DNA of 51,472 bases from Thalassotalea sp. ND16A. GTDB taxonomy: Bacteria; Pseudomonadota; Gammaproteobacteria; Enterobacterales; Alteromonadaceae. A model generated the notes under the pieces. That model did not search any database, was not told the origin of the DNA, and was given only the letters and a program-made list of their open reading frames with translations. Position numbers and translations under genes: made by a program. The DNA lies in the NCBI RefSeq assembly GCF_000764205.1, contig NZ_JQDZ01000021.1, forward strand, positions 1 through 51,472, written 5' to 3'. Position 1 is the stretch's first letter. Every line of letters starts with the position of its first letter. Of this stretch, positions 34,976-44,786 are shown one piece after another.

Positions 34976-37900
34976 ATGATGTTTGCTCTATTGATTAAAA
35001 AAGCGGTAGATAACCGCATGTTAGTGATCTTTGCCGTCTTAGCTTTAATGCTAATTGCCGCGCTAAATTTACAAAAATTAAACCTCGATGCATTTCCGGA
35101 TGTCACCAACATTCAGGTATCGATTAACACTGAAGCACCCGGTTTAGGCGCGGAAGAAGTCGAGCAATTGATCACCTTTCCGGTGGAGTCGGTAATGTAT
35201 GCCTTGCCTAACGTCAGTGAGGTTCGTTCGGTATCAAAAACCGGATTGTCGTTAGTGACGGTAGTATTTAACGACGATGTCGATATCTATTTTGCCCGTC
35301 AGTTGGTGTTTGAGCGCTTAAGTGATGCCAAAGAAATGCTACCAGATGGTATCGGCGTACCGGAAATGGGACCGAACACTTCCGGCCTAGGCCAGGTATA
35401 TCAGTACATACTGGAAACCGACGAACATAGTGACATCGATTTAATCCAGCTGCGCAGCTTAAACGACTGGGTGGTTAAATTACTGCTGATGCCCATTGAT
35501 GGCGTTACCGATGTGTTATCTTTTGGCGGTGAAGTGAAGCAATATCAAGTCAACGTAAACCCGTCAAAATTACGCGCTTTCCACTTGTCATTAGACGATG
35601 TCTATAGCGCCATCGCTGCGAATAACAATAATGTCGGTGGTTGGTATTTAGACCGCGGCCAGGAACAAGTGGTGATCCGTGCTGTGGGCTGGATTGAGCC
35701 AGGCGAAAAAGGCCTAACCAGTATTGAAGCTATCCCATTAAAAACCATAGACAGTAAAGTTGTCCGCGTCAGTGACATCGCCGAAGTTGGCTTTGGTGGT
35801 GAAATTCGTCAGGGTGCGGTGTCTTACTCTAGCAAAGATGAGTCCGGTAAGGTTAAAACTCATGGCGAAGTGGTTGCCGGTGTTGTGTTAAAACGCATGG
35901 GTGCCAATACCAAGGCCACAATCGACGGCATTACCGAACGTACGGCGTTAATCAAACAGGCCTTACCCGAAGGTGTTACTTTCACCCCTTTTTATGATCA
36001 GGCCACTCTTATTGAGCAAGCGGTGAAAACCGTAGTTGACGCTTTATCGTTGGCTTTTGTCTTCATATTAGTGATTTTAGCGCTGTTTTTACTGAATTTA
36101 CGTGCCACCTTTTTGGTATTAATTTCGATTCCACTCTCTATCGGTTTAGCATTAATGGTGATGAATCATTATCAATTATCCGCCAATTTAATGTCTCTTG
36201 GTGGACTCACCGTCGCCATTGGTATGTTGGTAGATGGTTCGGTCGTGATTGTTGAAAGTATCTTGTCAAAGCTAGAACAACAACAGCAGCAAAATAAGCT
36301 GGCCGGAACCGACGAAAAGTTAGCGATTGCCCAGTTGATCAAAACCGCCAGCAGTAGTGTGGCCAAACCAATCTTTTTTGCTTCGATGATAATCCTGGTG
36401 GTATTTGCCCCACTGTACTCTCTGGAAGGGGTTGAAGCCAAACTGTTTAAGCCGATGGCCATCAGTATCATGTTAGCGATAGTGAGCGCTTTGGCGGTGG
36501 CATTAATTGTGGTACCCGCATTCGCAACGTACCTATTCAAAGGCGAGTTAAAGCTCAAAACCAATCCAGTGTTAGCTGGCCTTGAACAAAGCTACCAGCG
36601 CTTATTGAATTTTAGCTTTAGCAAGCCAAAGATGATTATCGTTATGGCAGTGGCGTTATTAGTCTCCGCTTTAACCTTACTGCCAAAATTAGGCACTGAA
36701 TTTGTGCCAGAGCTTGAAGAAGGGACGATTAATTTACGGGTCACGTTAGCACCATCGGCCAGTTTAAATACGGCCTTAGATGTGGCGCCTAAATTAGAAC
36801 AGATGTTGATGGAATTTAACCAGGTAACCGATGCGCTTAGCCGAGTGGGCAGGCCGGAATTAGGCGGCGATCCTGAGCCGGTATCCAACCTTGAAATCTA
36901 CCTGGGATTAAAGCCAATTACACAGTGGCAAGGGGCACAAACACGAGCCGAATTGCAACAACAAATGCTAACCAAGCTGGAACAGTTTCCGGGCTTGTTG
37001 TTCACATTTTCACAACCGATAGCGACCCGTGTTGATGAGTTACTCTCTGGAGTGAAGGCGCAGTTAGCGATAAAGCTGTTTGGTAATGACTTATCTTTAC
37101 TTGCGAGCAAGGGCGAAGAGATCAATCAATTGGTCAGTCAAATTGAAGGTACTACCGGGGTATCATTAGAGCAAATCACTGGTGAAGCACAGTTAGTGGT
37201 AAGGCCGAACCGCTTGCAATTGTCACGGTATGGCTTGGCCATTGATGATGTGATGAAACTGGTTGAAAAAGGCATCGGTGGTGGCAGTGCCGGACAAATC
37301 ATTAACGGTAATGAACGTTACGATATTTATGTGCGCTTAAATGAGGATAAGCGCAATAATATTGATGCCATTGAAAACCTGAGATTACAAAATCAGCAAG
37401 GCATCATTGTACGTTTAGGTGATGTTGCCAGCATCTCTTATGAATCGGGTCCGCCACAAATTCGTCGCGATAACGTGCAACGCCGGGTAGTGGTACAAGC
37501 CAACGTGTCGGGTCGCGATATGGGTTCAGTGGTGGCTGAAATTAATACCGCAATTAAGGATAACATCGAATTACCCGCCGGCTTTAGTGTGGAAATTGGT
37601 GGCCAATATGAAAACCAGCAACGCGCACAAAAGCGTCTGGCCATTGTGGTGCCGATTTCTATCGTGCTGATTGGCTTGTTATTGTTTTTGGCCTTCAACA
37701 GTTTCTCGCAAGCCTTGCTGATATTAATTAATGTGCCGTTAGCTCTTATTGGTGGCATTTACGCCTTGTACCTAACCGGGCAATATTTGTCGGTACCCAG
37801 CTCAATTGGTTTCATTACATTATTTGGCGTCGCGGTGTTAAATGGGGTGGTGATGGTGGAAAGTATTAACCAACGTATTGCCAATACCGTCCATCTTAGC

Positions 37901-38137
37901 GACGCCATTAAATTGGGGGCAATTTCAAGGCTTCGACCGGTGTTAATGACGGCACTGACTTCTGCCTTAGGCTTAATCCCAATGTTATTGGCAACCGGTG
38001 TTGGTAGTGAAATCCAACGACCTTTAGCCACCGTAATTGTAGGCGGATTACTGAGTGCAACCTTGTTAACCTTGGTGGTATTGCCTAGTCTTTACCTGTT
38101 ATTTTCCAAGACTAAAATCAAGCAACTAACCGCGTAA
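34976..38137 (+). CDS. czcA: CzcA/CusA-family heavy-metal efflux RND pump
   Basis: 1053 residues, the normal length for the family. It has an N-terminal helix (about 13-32), two large periplasmic loops, and the two six-helix bundles of RND proteins. The metal-family signature in helix 4 reads AIGMLVDGSVVIVES. The first acidic residue of the CzcA DFG...D pattern is Ala here, as in the CusA-like arrangement, so proton coupling relies on the VDG Asp and partners elsewhere. It pumps metal ions outward with CzcB. The outer-membrane partner CzcC/CusC is not encoded here, which is unusual for such an operon; a channel from elsewhere must serve. The start may be either of two consecutive ATG codons. 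Confidence 0.92.
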   Translation: MMFALLIKKAVDNRMLVIFAVLALMLIAALNLQKLNLDAFPDVTNIQVSINTEAPGLGAEEVEQLITFPVESVMYALPNVSEVRSVSKTGLSLVTVVFNDDVDIYFARQLVFERLSDAKEMLPDGIGVPEMGPNTSGLGQVYQYILETDEHSDIDLIQLRSLNDWVVKLLLMPIDGVTDVLSFGGEVKQYQVNVNPSKLRAFHLSLDDVYSAIAANNNNVGGWYLDRGQEQVVIRAVGWIEPGEKGLTSIEAIPLKTIDSKVVRVSDIAEVGFGGEIRQGAVSYSSKDESGKVKTHGEVVAGVVLKRMGANTKATIDGITERTALIKQALPEGVTFTPFYDQATLIEQAVKTVVDALSLAFVFILVILALFLLNLRATFLVLISIPLSIGLALMVMNHYQLSANLMSLGGLTVAIGMLVDGSVVIVESILSKLEQQQQQNKLAGTDEKLAIAQLIKTASSSVAKPIFFASMIILVVFAPLYSLEGVEAKLFKPMAISIMLAIVSALAVALIVVPAFATYLFKGELKLKTNPVLAGLEQSYQRLLNFSFSKPKMIIVMAVALLVSALTLLPKLGTEFVPELEEGTINLRVTLAPSASLNTALDVAPKLEQMLMEFNQVTDALSRVGRPELGGDPEPVSNLEIYLGLKPITQWQGAQTRAELQQQMLTKLEQFPGLLFTFSQPIATRVDELLSGVKAQLAIKLFGNDLSLLASKGEEINQLVSQIEGTTGVSLEQITGEAQLVVRPNRLQLSRYGLAIDDVMKLVEKGIGGGSAGQIINGNERYDIYVRLNEDKRNNIDAIENLRLQNQQGIIVRLGDVASISYESGPPQIRRDNVQRRVVVQANVSGRDMGSVVAEINTAIKDNIELPAGFSVEIGGQYENQQRAQKRLAIVVPISIVLIGLLLFLAFNSFSQALLILINVPLALIGGIYALYLTGQYLSVPSSIGFITLFGVAVLNGVVMVESINQRIANTVHLSDAIKLGAISRLRPVLMTALTSALGLIPMLLATGVGSEIQRPLATVIVGGLLSATLLTLVVLPSLYLLFSKTKIKQLTA

Positions 38138-38167
38138 TCTGAAATAGTGACCAGGGACGGTTACATT

Positions 38168-38216
38168 ATACCAATCGGCATAAACATCTAATCATCTTTA
38201 TGCCGAATAGTATTAT
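38168..38216. repeat. Short palindromic repeat, ATACCAATC-GCATAA family
   Basis: ATACCAAT followed by a perfect stem CGGCATAAA / TTTATGCCG (38176-38184, 38197-38205) with a 12-base loop. A related and more perfect copy lies at 46296-46347. Similar repeats are scattered through Colwellia-like genomes, as far as I recall. Here it could also end the czcA transcript. Confidence 0.7.
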
Positions 38217-38269
38217 TTACCTGCTGTTCAATGCTAATATCTAATTATTCTCTAAATATGATGAAACTT

Positions 38270-38503
38270 ATGGATAACCAACCTTATAACCCGCTGCATG
38301 GCGTCACTTTAGCTAAAATTGTTACCGATTTAGAAGCACACTTTGGCTTTGCTGAACTTGGCAAGATGATTAAAATTAATTGTTTCACCAAAGATCCTAG
38401 CATCAAGTCGAGTTTGAAGTTTTTACGAAAAACCCCTTGGGCAAGAGAAAAAGTAGAACAACTGTACGTTAAAAATAAGCATAAGTTAGAAACTGAGGAC
38501 TAA
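38270..38503 (+). CDS. VF530-family (DUF2132) protein
   Basis: 77 residues from the ATG at 38270; upstream in-frame ATG codons (38231, 38261, 38264) add a poor hydrophobic stretch not found in the family. The core [20 protein letters not shown], then [20 protein letters not shown] and [14 protein letters not shown], is the characteristic VF530/DUF2132 sequence, a small helical protein thought to bind DNA, first described as a Vibrio structural-genomics target. Its role is unknown. The last codon and stop form the first copy of a seven-fold GGACTAA repeat. Confidence 0.9.
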   Translation: MDNQPYNPLHGVTLAKIVTDLEAHFGFAELGKMIKINCFTKDPSIKSSLKFLRKTPWAREKVEQLYVKNKHKLETED

Positions 38504-38545
38504 GGACTAAGGACTAAGGACTAAGGACTAAGGACTAAGGACTAA
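38497..38545. repeat. GGACTAA heptad tandem repeat (7 perfect copies)
   Basis: Seven perfect head-to-tail copies. The first contains the last sense codon and TAA stop of the VF530 gene, and the array ends 17 bases before the GFA gene. Because 7 is not a multiple of 3, the repeat places TAA in all three frames across the junction. Copy number is likely to vary between strains. Confidence 0.97.
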
Positions 38546-38562
38546 TACAGTGTGGAGGCGAA

Positions 38563-38982
38563 ATGTTAGAAAATAAAAGCTATCAAGGCAGCTGTTTATG
38601 TGGACAAGTTAGCTATCAAGTAGATGAACCGTTAAAGATGTTCCAATATTGCCACTGCTCTCGCTGCCGTAAAATAACCGGCAGTGGCTTTGCACCAAAT
38701 ATCTTCGTACCATTAGAACAATTTAAATGGCTAACAGGCGAACACTTGCTAGGCCGCTATGAAGTCAGGGAAGCCAAGTATTTTGCCACCAGTTTTTGCC
38801 AGCATTGCGGTTCCACAATGCCCTGGTTAACTCAAACTGGCCAGCTCTATGTTTTGCCGGTTGGCACTTTAGACGATGAAATCAGTTTAAAACCAAGCCA
38901 AAATATTTATTGTGATGAGATCCCCAATTGGCATCAAAGCTTCAGTGAATTGCCTAAATTCGCCCAGGGTCCAAAAAAGTAA
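38563..38982 (+). CDS. GFA-family zinc-binding protein
   Basis: 139 residues with a good ribosome site (GGAGG) 6 bases before ATG. It has the GFA-domain cysteines: GSCLCGQVSY (about 9-18), CHCSRCRK (about 31-38) and CQHCGSTMPW (about 83-92), which in this family bind zinc structurally. GFA proteins are annotated as glutathione-dependent formaldehyde-activating enzymes or CENP-V-like, but the activity of most members, including this one, is unproven. It is probably a single gene or co-transcribed with VF530 through the GGACTAA array. Confidence 0.92.
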   Translation: MLENKSYQGSCLCGQVSYQVDEPLKMFQYCHCSRCRKITGSGFAPNIFVPLEQFKWLTGEHLLGRYEVREAKYFATSFCQHCGSTMPWLTQTGQLYVLPVGTLDDEISLKPSQNIYCDEIPNWHQSFSELPKFAQGPKK

Positions 38983-39015
38983 TCAATATCATTCGTTAGT
39001 TAAAGAGTCAAAATC

Positions 39016-40800
39016 ATGTCTGCAATCGCTTATAGTATCTGCGCAACTAATCCAAATGCTCACATTTTTACGGTCACCATAAATATTCCACAACATCGTG
39101 AGCCACAACTTAATTTGAGCTTGCCCGCATGGCTGCCCGGCTCTTATATGATCCGTGATTTTGCCAAAAACATCATTACTTTATCGGCGACAGCGAACGA
39201 GCAACACATCAACGTTGAAAAGTTGGATAAGCAAACCTGGCAATTAGATACTCAAGGTAACGCAGTAACCGTTACTTATCAGGTTTATGCCTTTGATTTA
39301 TCGGTGCGCACGGCATTTTTAGATCATCGACGTGGTTTTTTTAATGGCAGCTCTACATTTTTAGAAGTTATCGAATTATCAAATTGGCCTTGTACTTTAG
39401 AGATTATTCAACCAGAAAAATACCCTGAGTGGAAAGTAGCAACAGGATTACCTAGAGCTAACGGTACCGAGATCTATGAATTTGGTAGCTATCATGCCGA
39501 TAATTATCAACACCTTATTGATTGCCCGGTGGAGTTGGGTGATTTTGATGTTATTGAATTTAGCGTTGCCAATGTACCACATTATTTAGTGTTCGCCGGG
39601 CGACATTTTGCGGATCGAGAGCGAGTAAAAAATGATGTCAGCAAACTGTGCCAACACCATATTGATTTGTTTGCTGAGGTGCCCTTTAGCGAGTATTGGT
39701 TTATCACCAATTTATTAGGCGATGGCTTTGGTGGTCTCGAGCATAAAAACTCGACGATTTTGGTTGCCAGTCGTTTCGACTTGCCCAATCCAAATAAACC
39801 GAAAGAGCTAAGCGATAACTACAAAACATTTTTAAGCCTATGCTCTCATGAGTATTTTCATGCCTGGAACGTTTGCCGGATAAAACCAGAGGAATTTGTT
39901 CCTTACGATTTATCTCAAGAGACACATACCACGCAACTTTGGGCTTATGAAGGGATCACTTCCTATTATGATGATTTTTCCCTTTTTCGTGCCGGTATCA
40001 TCGAATTTAGCGACTACTTAACCATATTGTCGAAAACCATGACTCGGGTATTTCGTGGTGTTGGCGAACTTAAACAATCGGTTAGTGAATCAAGCTTTGA
40101 TACCTGGACCAAATTTTATCAACAAGGTCCGGATGCGGTTAACAATATTGTTAGTTACTACACCAAAGGTTCATTAATTGCTTTATGGCTCGATTTAACC
40201 ATTCGCGCCAGCAGTGCCGGCAAGTTCAGTCTGGATGATGTTATGCGAACACTGTGGCAAGACTTTGGCAAAACCGGTATCGGTACTAAAGAAAGTGATT
40301 TTATCAATATCGTCAACAAGCTGTGCGCGATAGACATTACTGAACAATTTGAAGCCCTGCTACATACTGCCAGCCGAGTAGATTTAGCGCCTTTGTTAAG
40401 TGCCGTTGGTGTCACCTTGAATCGCACTAGCTACAAAAATCTCAATAGTGTTGAACCAACAACACGAATTTTGGATATGTATCAACCTTATATAGGCGCT
40501 TTTTATAAAGCAACACCTGCCGGATTAGTCGTGACTGTGGTGGAGCAAAACTCTCCCGCCGAACAAGCAGGCATTAGTGTCGATGATGTCATCATCGCCG
40601 TTGACCAGTTAAAAGCGAGTGAAAAATCCTTGCCCGCTCTACTTGCGCACCTACCTGAAAATCAACAACTCGATTGCCACGTGTTTCGCGATGACAATTT
40701 ATTGCGGCTGCCACTACGAGTAACTAATGCGGCAGACATTGCCGTTAACCTAACCGTTAGCGATGCTCAAATGTGTAAAAACTGGCAGATAATCATTTAA
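39016..40800 (+). CDS. M61-family glycyl aminopeptidase with PDZ domain
   Basis: 594 residues without signal peptide. The N-terminal beta domain (about 1-160) is followed by a gluzincin catalytic domain with the zinc motif HEYFH (278-282) and the downstream glutamate in WAYEGITSYYDD. A C-terminal PDZ domain (about 495-585, GLVVTVVEQNSPAEQAGISV) completes it. This is the standard M61 layout. Members characterised in Sphingomonas cut N-terminal glycine and alanine; the cellular role in gammaproteobacteria is not settled. It sits alone between the GFA gene (33 bases upstream) and the DksA-like gene. Confidence 0.93.
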   Translation: MSAIAYSICATNPNAHIFTVTINIPQHREPQLNLSLPAWLPGSYMIRDFAKNIITLSATANEQHINVEKLDKQTWQLDTQGNAVTVTYQVYAFDLSVRTAFLDHRRGFFNGSSTFLEVIELSNWPCTLEIIQPEKYPEWKVATGLPRANGTEIYEFGSYHADNYQHLIDCPVELGDFDVIEFSVANVPHYLVFAGRHFADRERVKNDVSKLCQHHIDLFAEVPFSEYWFITNLLGDGFGGLEHKNSTILVASRFDLPNPNKPKELSDNYKTFLSLCSHEYFHAWNVCRIKPEEFVPYDLSQETHTTQLWAYEGITSYYDDFSLFRAGIIEFSDYLTILSKTMTRVFRGVGELKQSVSESSFDTWTKFYQQGPDAVNNIVSYYTKGSLIALWLDLTIRASSAGKFSLDDVMRTLWQDFGKTGIGTKESDFINIVNKLCAIDITEQFEALLHTASRVDLAPLLSAVGVTLNRTSYKNLNSVEPTTRILDMYQPYIGAFYKATPAGLVVTVVEQNSPAEQAGISVDDVIIAVDQLKASEKSLPALLAHLPENQQLDCHVFRDDNLLRLPLRVTNAADIAVNLTVSDAQMCKNWQIII

Positions 40801-41025
40801 TTTGTTGGAACTACTAGGCGCTTATGAGGCTCTTCGACTCCAAGCTTAGTAAGCGCCCACACCTACGACCACGCACAGATAACATGCAAATAATTACCCC
40901 GGCGAAAGACCACAAAATAAATGTGGAGATAAATCAACCTTACAATGCCTTTTTTTGCGCCAGATCAATTTGTGATTTTACCCAGCCGTTAATCTAGCTA
41001 AATTACCTGTGCACGAGAAAAACAA

Positions 41026-41286
41026 ATGATAGTTGAACAACTGAAAAATTCATTAATCGCCAAACAAGAAGAATTAGCGAATCGCCTGAAAGAAATTGAA
41101 AATGAAGGGACGCTGGAAGAAATTCATCAGCAAACTCTGGAAGAGTTACAAAGAATTAAACAAACGTTAGCCATGCTGCAAACAGAGCAATATGGTGTAT
41201 GTATTATCTGTGGAAAAGACATTTCTGCGGAGCGTTTAGCTGCCTTACCAAGTACAAAAACGTGTTTTGATTGTAACGAAGATTAA
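41026..41286 (+). CDS. DksA/TraR C4 zinc-finger family protein
   Basis: 86 residues. A coiled-coil hairpin (about 1-50) is followed by the C4 zinc finger CIICGKDISAERLAALPSTK then CFDC, typical of TraR/DksA. It is much shorter than DksA (about 150) and nearer in size to TraR (73), so it may bind RNA polymerase through the secondary channel like TraR. The conserved acidic tip DxxA of DksA is not evident. It converges with the DMT transporter gene, with a single base between the stop codons. Confidence 0.85.
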   Translation: MIVEQLKNSLIAKQEELANRLKEIENEGTLEEIHQQTLEELQRIKQTLAMLQTEQYGVCIICGKDISAERLAALPSTKTCFDCNED

Positions 41287-41287
41287 T

Positions 41288-42166
41288 TCAACTTACTTTC
41301 TCCTTCGTCGTTTGCATTTGAGTAGCGATATAAACACTTATGGAAATGAGAGCGGCGCCAATAAGTAAACGGCTAAGGTCTGCGTTTTCGGCAAAAATGG
41401 TTATTGAAAAGATAACCGCTAATGGCACATAACCATTGTTCATTACCGCAAGAGTTGGCGGATTAACCCGTTTTGCACCTTTGTTCCACAAGTAAAAACA
41501 AAGCCCTGAAGATATTACCCCCAAATACAATAATGCCCACCATTGCGCCGGTTCAATGACTACAGCGGTTAAATCTACATTAAACGTTGCGTAGCCGCTT
41601 GCCAGTAACGCGCCACCAAGATACATCCAAACCATATTAACGCTATCTTTTTGCTCAGCAGCCAGGTGCTTATAGGCCACTTGCCCAATAGCAAAGGCAA
41701 CATTGGCTACTTGCAACAGCAAGAAGCCCATTAAATATTGCTGATGTTCAGGCGCTTTAAAGACAATCACCGCCGCCCCGGACACCGACAGCAATACCGG
41801 AATAAGATATGTATTCTGCCACGAATTACTGATAATGGCGTTAGCAATTAATACGTAAAAGGGGGTAAAAATGGTGAACACCGCAACTAAATAGCCCGGT
41901 AAATATTGATAAGACTGAATGTAGGCTAAATACATTACGCCAAACTGTAATGCGCCCAGTGCGATTAGTTTGAAATTAGGCTGGTATGAGCGAGCCAACC
42001 ATAAAAATGGTAAAAAACTTAGCACGCATAATATTAAGCGAATACTGGCCACCACTTCCGGATTAATACCGGTTAATTGGCCTTTTATTAAGCCAAAAGA
42101 GAAAGCCCACACAATTGAAACCAGTACTAAATAAAGCATCGCAATAACACCAATTAATCGAATCAA
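41288..42166 (-). CDS. EamA/DMT-family transporter
   Basis: 292 residues, with ten predicted membrane helices and two EamA repeats (about 5-130 and 145-285). The charged loop between the halves (HLAAEQKDSVN) and the small basic C-terminus are typical. Family members export amino acids, nucleosides or other metabolites; the substrate here cannot be read from sequence. It has its own promoter region, shared divergently with the coiled-coil gene (135 bases apart). Confidence 0.88.
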   Translation of the reverse strand: MIRLIGVIAMLYLVLVSIVWAFSFGLIKGQLTGINPEVVASIRLILCVLSFLPFLWLARSYQPNFKLIALGALQFGVMYLAYIQSYQYLPGYLVAVFTIFTPFYVLIANAIISNSWQNTYLIPVLLSVSGAAVIVFKAPEHQQYLMGFLLLQVANVAFAIGQVAYKHLAAEQKDSVNMVWMYLGGALLASGYATFNVDLTAVVIEPAQWWALLYLGVISSGLCFYLWNKGAKRVNPPTLAVMNNGYVPLAVIFSITIFAENADLSRLLIGAALISISVYIATQMQTTKEKVS

Positions 42167-42301
42167 AGAACATTTTGATCATATTAAATTCGCCGAAAAA
42201 AGGCAAAACTCTGTTCGCTTAAAAAAATGTGCTGAAATCTACCATAATCTGCTATTGTAATCTTATAGAGATAAAAATAAAAACAACATCAAGAGCTGCG
42301 T

Positions 42302-44707
42302 ATGACCCTTAAGCCAGTGATAAATAGCGAGATTGAAGAGCAGCTACAATTGCTTGCCGGTGATATATTTATCCAACTGGAAGATAAGTTCAATCAACTT
42401 GCTGGCAAAATTAGCGAGAATGCTGAGCAAGACAAACAGCAAGCCCTGACGGCTCAAAAACAGCAACTTGAAGAAAAATTCACCTTAGTTCACGAGAAAT
42501 TAAGCCAATCAAAGCACGATTCGGTAAATTTAAAATACAGTGAAATAGAGCAGCTACGCAACAAGCTACTGCATTACGAAACCAAATATACTTCATTAAA
42601 AGAACGAGCAATTCAAAACGAAGGGCAGTTAAAAACGAAATTAAAAGAAGAGCAATCGCTGTTAGAAGATCTTCGCCTAACCAAAGCAAACAGGGAATTA
42701 TTGCAAAGTCAGTTAGAGCCGTTAAATCAGCAGACTACCGAACTTAATAAAGAAAAAGAAAAGCTGTTAAAAGACGTTGCAAAACTCGATAAGAAATATC
42801 AGCAACTGCAAAAATCTTCCATACATGAGATCGCAGAATTAAAAGCTAGCCTCAGCGATGAGCAAAATAATCAGCAACAATTACAAACGCAACATGCAGA
42901 GTTTAGTGACGCATTTACCAAATTAGAAACGCGGTTAAAAACTGAAAAGACGGATAATGCCGCCGCCAAAAAACAGCTAAAAACACTCACCGCCGAGCAC
43001 AACGCTCATATCAAGGAATTAACAGCGACACTTAGCGATGACCAAATTAATCAGCAACAATTGCAAAAGCAACATGCTGAGTTGAGTGACACCTTTGCCA
43101 AATTAGAAACGCGGTTAAAAACTGAAAAGACGGATAATGCCGCCGCCAAAAAACAGCTAAAAACACTCACCGCCGAGCACAACGCTCATATCAAGGAATT
43201 AAACTGTAACCACAAAGAACGTCTGGAAATTTATGAGCAGGCCTCAGGTTCGAGTTCCGCGGCTTTACAATTGTTAGAACAAAAGCTGGATAAATCAGAG
43301 CAGCGTGGTGATACCCTAGCAACCGAAATAAACCAATTATATGCGCAAATAAACACCCTCACTACCGAGGGTAAAGCTCTTACGACTGAAAACACTAACG
43401 CTTTGAAAGCCCAGAAAAAAGAAATTAGCCGACTCAACAAAGAGCATAAAGCGGCAATTGTTGCTCAACAAAAATTGGCGGATAAAAAGCAAAGAGAGTT
43501 GGATAAACAGCTGCAACTTGCAAACAAATCTGCCGAACAAGAAAGACAACAACAAAACAAAATTACCGGATTAAACAAACAAGTAAAGCAACTTGAACAA
43601 GAGCATGTTGCATTGAACACTTTACTGTTGCAAACCAAAGATGAGCACACCGATGCCATTGGCCAACAGCAAACTGAGTTTGAGCAACGCTTAACTGCGG
43701 CGCAAAAAAAACAGGATAATATCAATAAAACCTTAAGCGCCAATAAAACCAAACTAGCGCAGGAAAATGTAGACAAACAAACACTCGAACAGCAAATTAT
43801 CGAGTTGAAATCTGCCCACCAGGCTGGCTTGGATAAAATCATCAAAGACAGCTCAGTAAAAGAAAAGCGGTTAAAAGGCAAATTAGCAATGGCCGAACAA
43901 CTTGCGGATGATATTCAGCAACAATTCGATAAACAAAGCCAAGCTTTATCTGCCGAGCAACAACAGGTAAACGACTTACTGAAAAAGCAACAAAGCGAAT
44001 TCGATTCTTCAACTGCCAATTTACAACAGCAATTAACTAACTCTGAGGAAGAATTAGAGCAGTTAGAGAAAAAATATAAATCTGCTTGGGTAGAAAGTAA
44101 TGCGTTAAACGATAAAGTCTGCCGTAAAGACGAACAAATTGTTGAACTGAAGGCGCTAAATTCAACCGTGAATAGCCAGCTGAGCAGTCAACGCGGAAAA
44201 GCAGAAAAACACCTAAAAGATACCAACAAAGAACAAGCTCAGGTGGTGAAACAACTGAAACAGCAAAATCAGTCCATAGTGTCCGAGCAAAAAAGCGATA
44301 TAAACAAACTGCAATTACAGCTGAGTGCAGTTGCTCAACAATTTGAGCAACTGCAAGGTAAAACCGATAGTATTATTGAGAAAATCAATAATGACAAAGC
44401 CGCATTACAACATGAGGTCACGAAACTGCAACAAAGCACTGCCGCCGAAACCGCTGAACTTTATAAAGCTCGTCAACAACTCGCGCTTGAACGTGAAAAA
44501 GTCAATGATTATGTGCAAAAAAACGTCATGTTAAAATCTGTACAAAATGTCCAGGACGACCAAATTCGCACAACACTTAAATCATTACGTGATGAGAATC
44601 ATGAATTGAAACAACGTTTAGACAATGAACTTATCGACGTGAAAAGCCAGTTAACCGAATATCGTCTGAAATTTGAATACGCGCAAAAACAAATCGCCCA
44701 AACATAA
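42302..44707 (+). CDS. Large coiled-coil protein with a 60-residue internal duplication
   Basis: 801 residues, almost entirely Gln/Lys/Glu/Leu-rich heptad sequence with no signal peptide, membrane helix or enzyme motif. It is predicted to form long coiled coils from about residue 20 to the end. Bases 42851-43030 and 43031-43210 are a direct tandem duplication (60 residues each) with 105 consecutive identical bases, so it is recent or homogenised. The family is not recognised. Similar proteins are annotated as SMC-like or chromosome-partition proteins only because of composition, which is not evidence. It may be a structural or scaffold protein; it precedes yjaG by 79 bases. Confidence 0.7.
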   Translation: MTLKPVINSEIEEQLQLLAGDIFIQLEDKFNQLAGKISENAEQDKQQALTAQKQQLEEKFTLVHEKLSQSKHDSVNLKYSEIEQLRNKLLHYETKYTSLKERAIQNEGQLKTKLKEEQSLLEDLRLTKANRELLQSQLEPLNQQTTELNKEKEKLLKDVAKLDKKYQQLQKSSIHEIAELKASLSDEQNNQQQLQTQHAEFSDAFTKLETRLKTEKTDNAAAKKQLKTLTAEHNAHIKELTATLSDDQINQQQLQKQHAELSDTFAKLETRLKTEKTDNAAAKKQLKTLTAEHNAHIKELNCNHKERLEIYEQASGSSSAALQLLEQKLDKSEQRGDTLATEINQLYAQINTLTTEGKALTTENTNALKAQKKEISRLNKEHKAAIVAQQKLADKKQRELDKQLQLANKSAEQERQQQNKITGLNKQVKQLEQEHVALNTLLLQTKDEHTDAIGQQQTEFEQRLTAAQKKQDNINKTLSANKTKLAQENVDKQTLEQQIIELKSAHQAGLDKIIKDSSVKEKRLKGKLAMAEQLADDIQQQFDKQSQALSAEQQQVNDLLKKQQSEFDSSTANLQQQLTNSEEELEQLEKKYKSAWVESNALNDKVCRKDEQIVELKALNSTVNSQLSSQRGKAEKHLKDTNKEQAQVVKQLKQQNQSIVSEQKSDINKLQLQLSAVAQQFEQLQGKTDSIIEKINNDKAALQHEVTKLQQSTAAETAELYKARQQLALEREKVNDYVQKNVMLKSVQNVQDDQIRTTLKSLRDENHELKQRLDNELIDVKSQLTEYRLKFEYAQKQIAQT
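42851..43210 (+). repeat. 180-base tandem duplication inside the coiled-coil gene
   Basis: Two in-frame units, 42851-43030 and 43031-43210. Positions 42918-43022 are identical to 43098-43202 (105 bases), while the first third of each unit has diverged. The identity gradient suggests partial gene conversion or a repeat-mediated slippage. Confidence 0.95.
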
Positions 44708-44786
44708 TTCAGCAAATGAGTTTAGTTAAGGTTTATACCGATATTTACGTTATACTAGCGCTATTATTCCTGTTGAGATAGCTATT

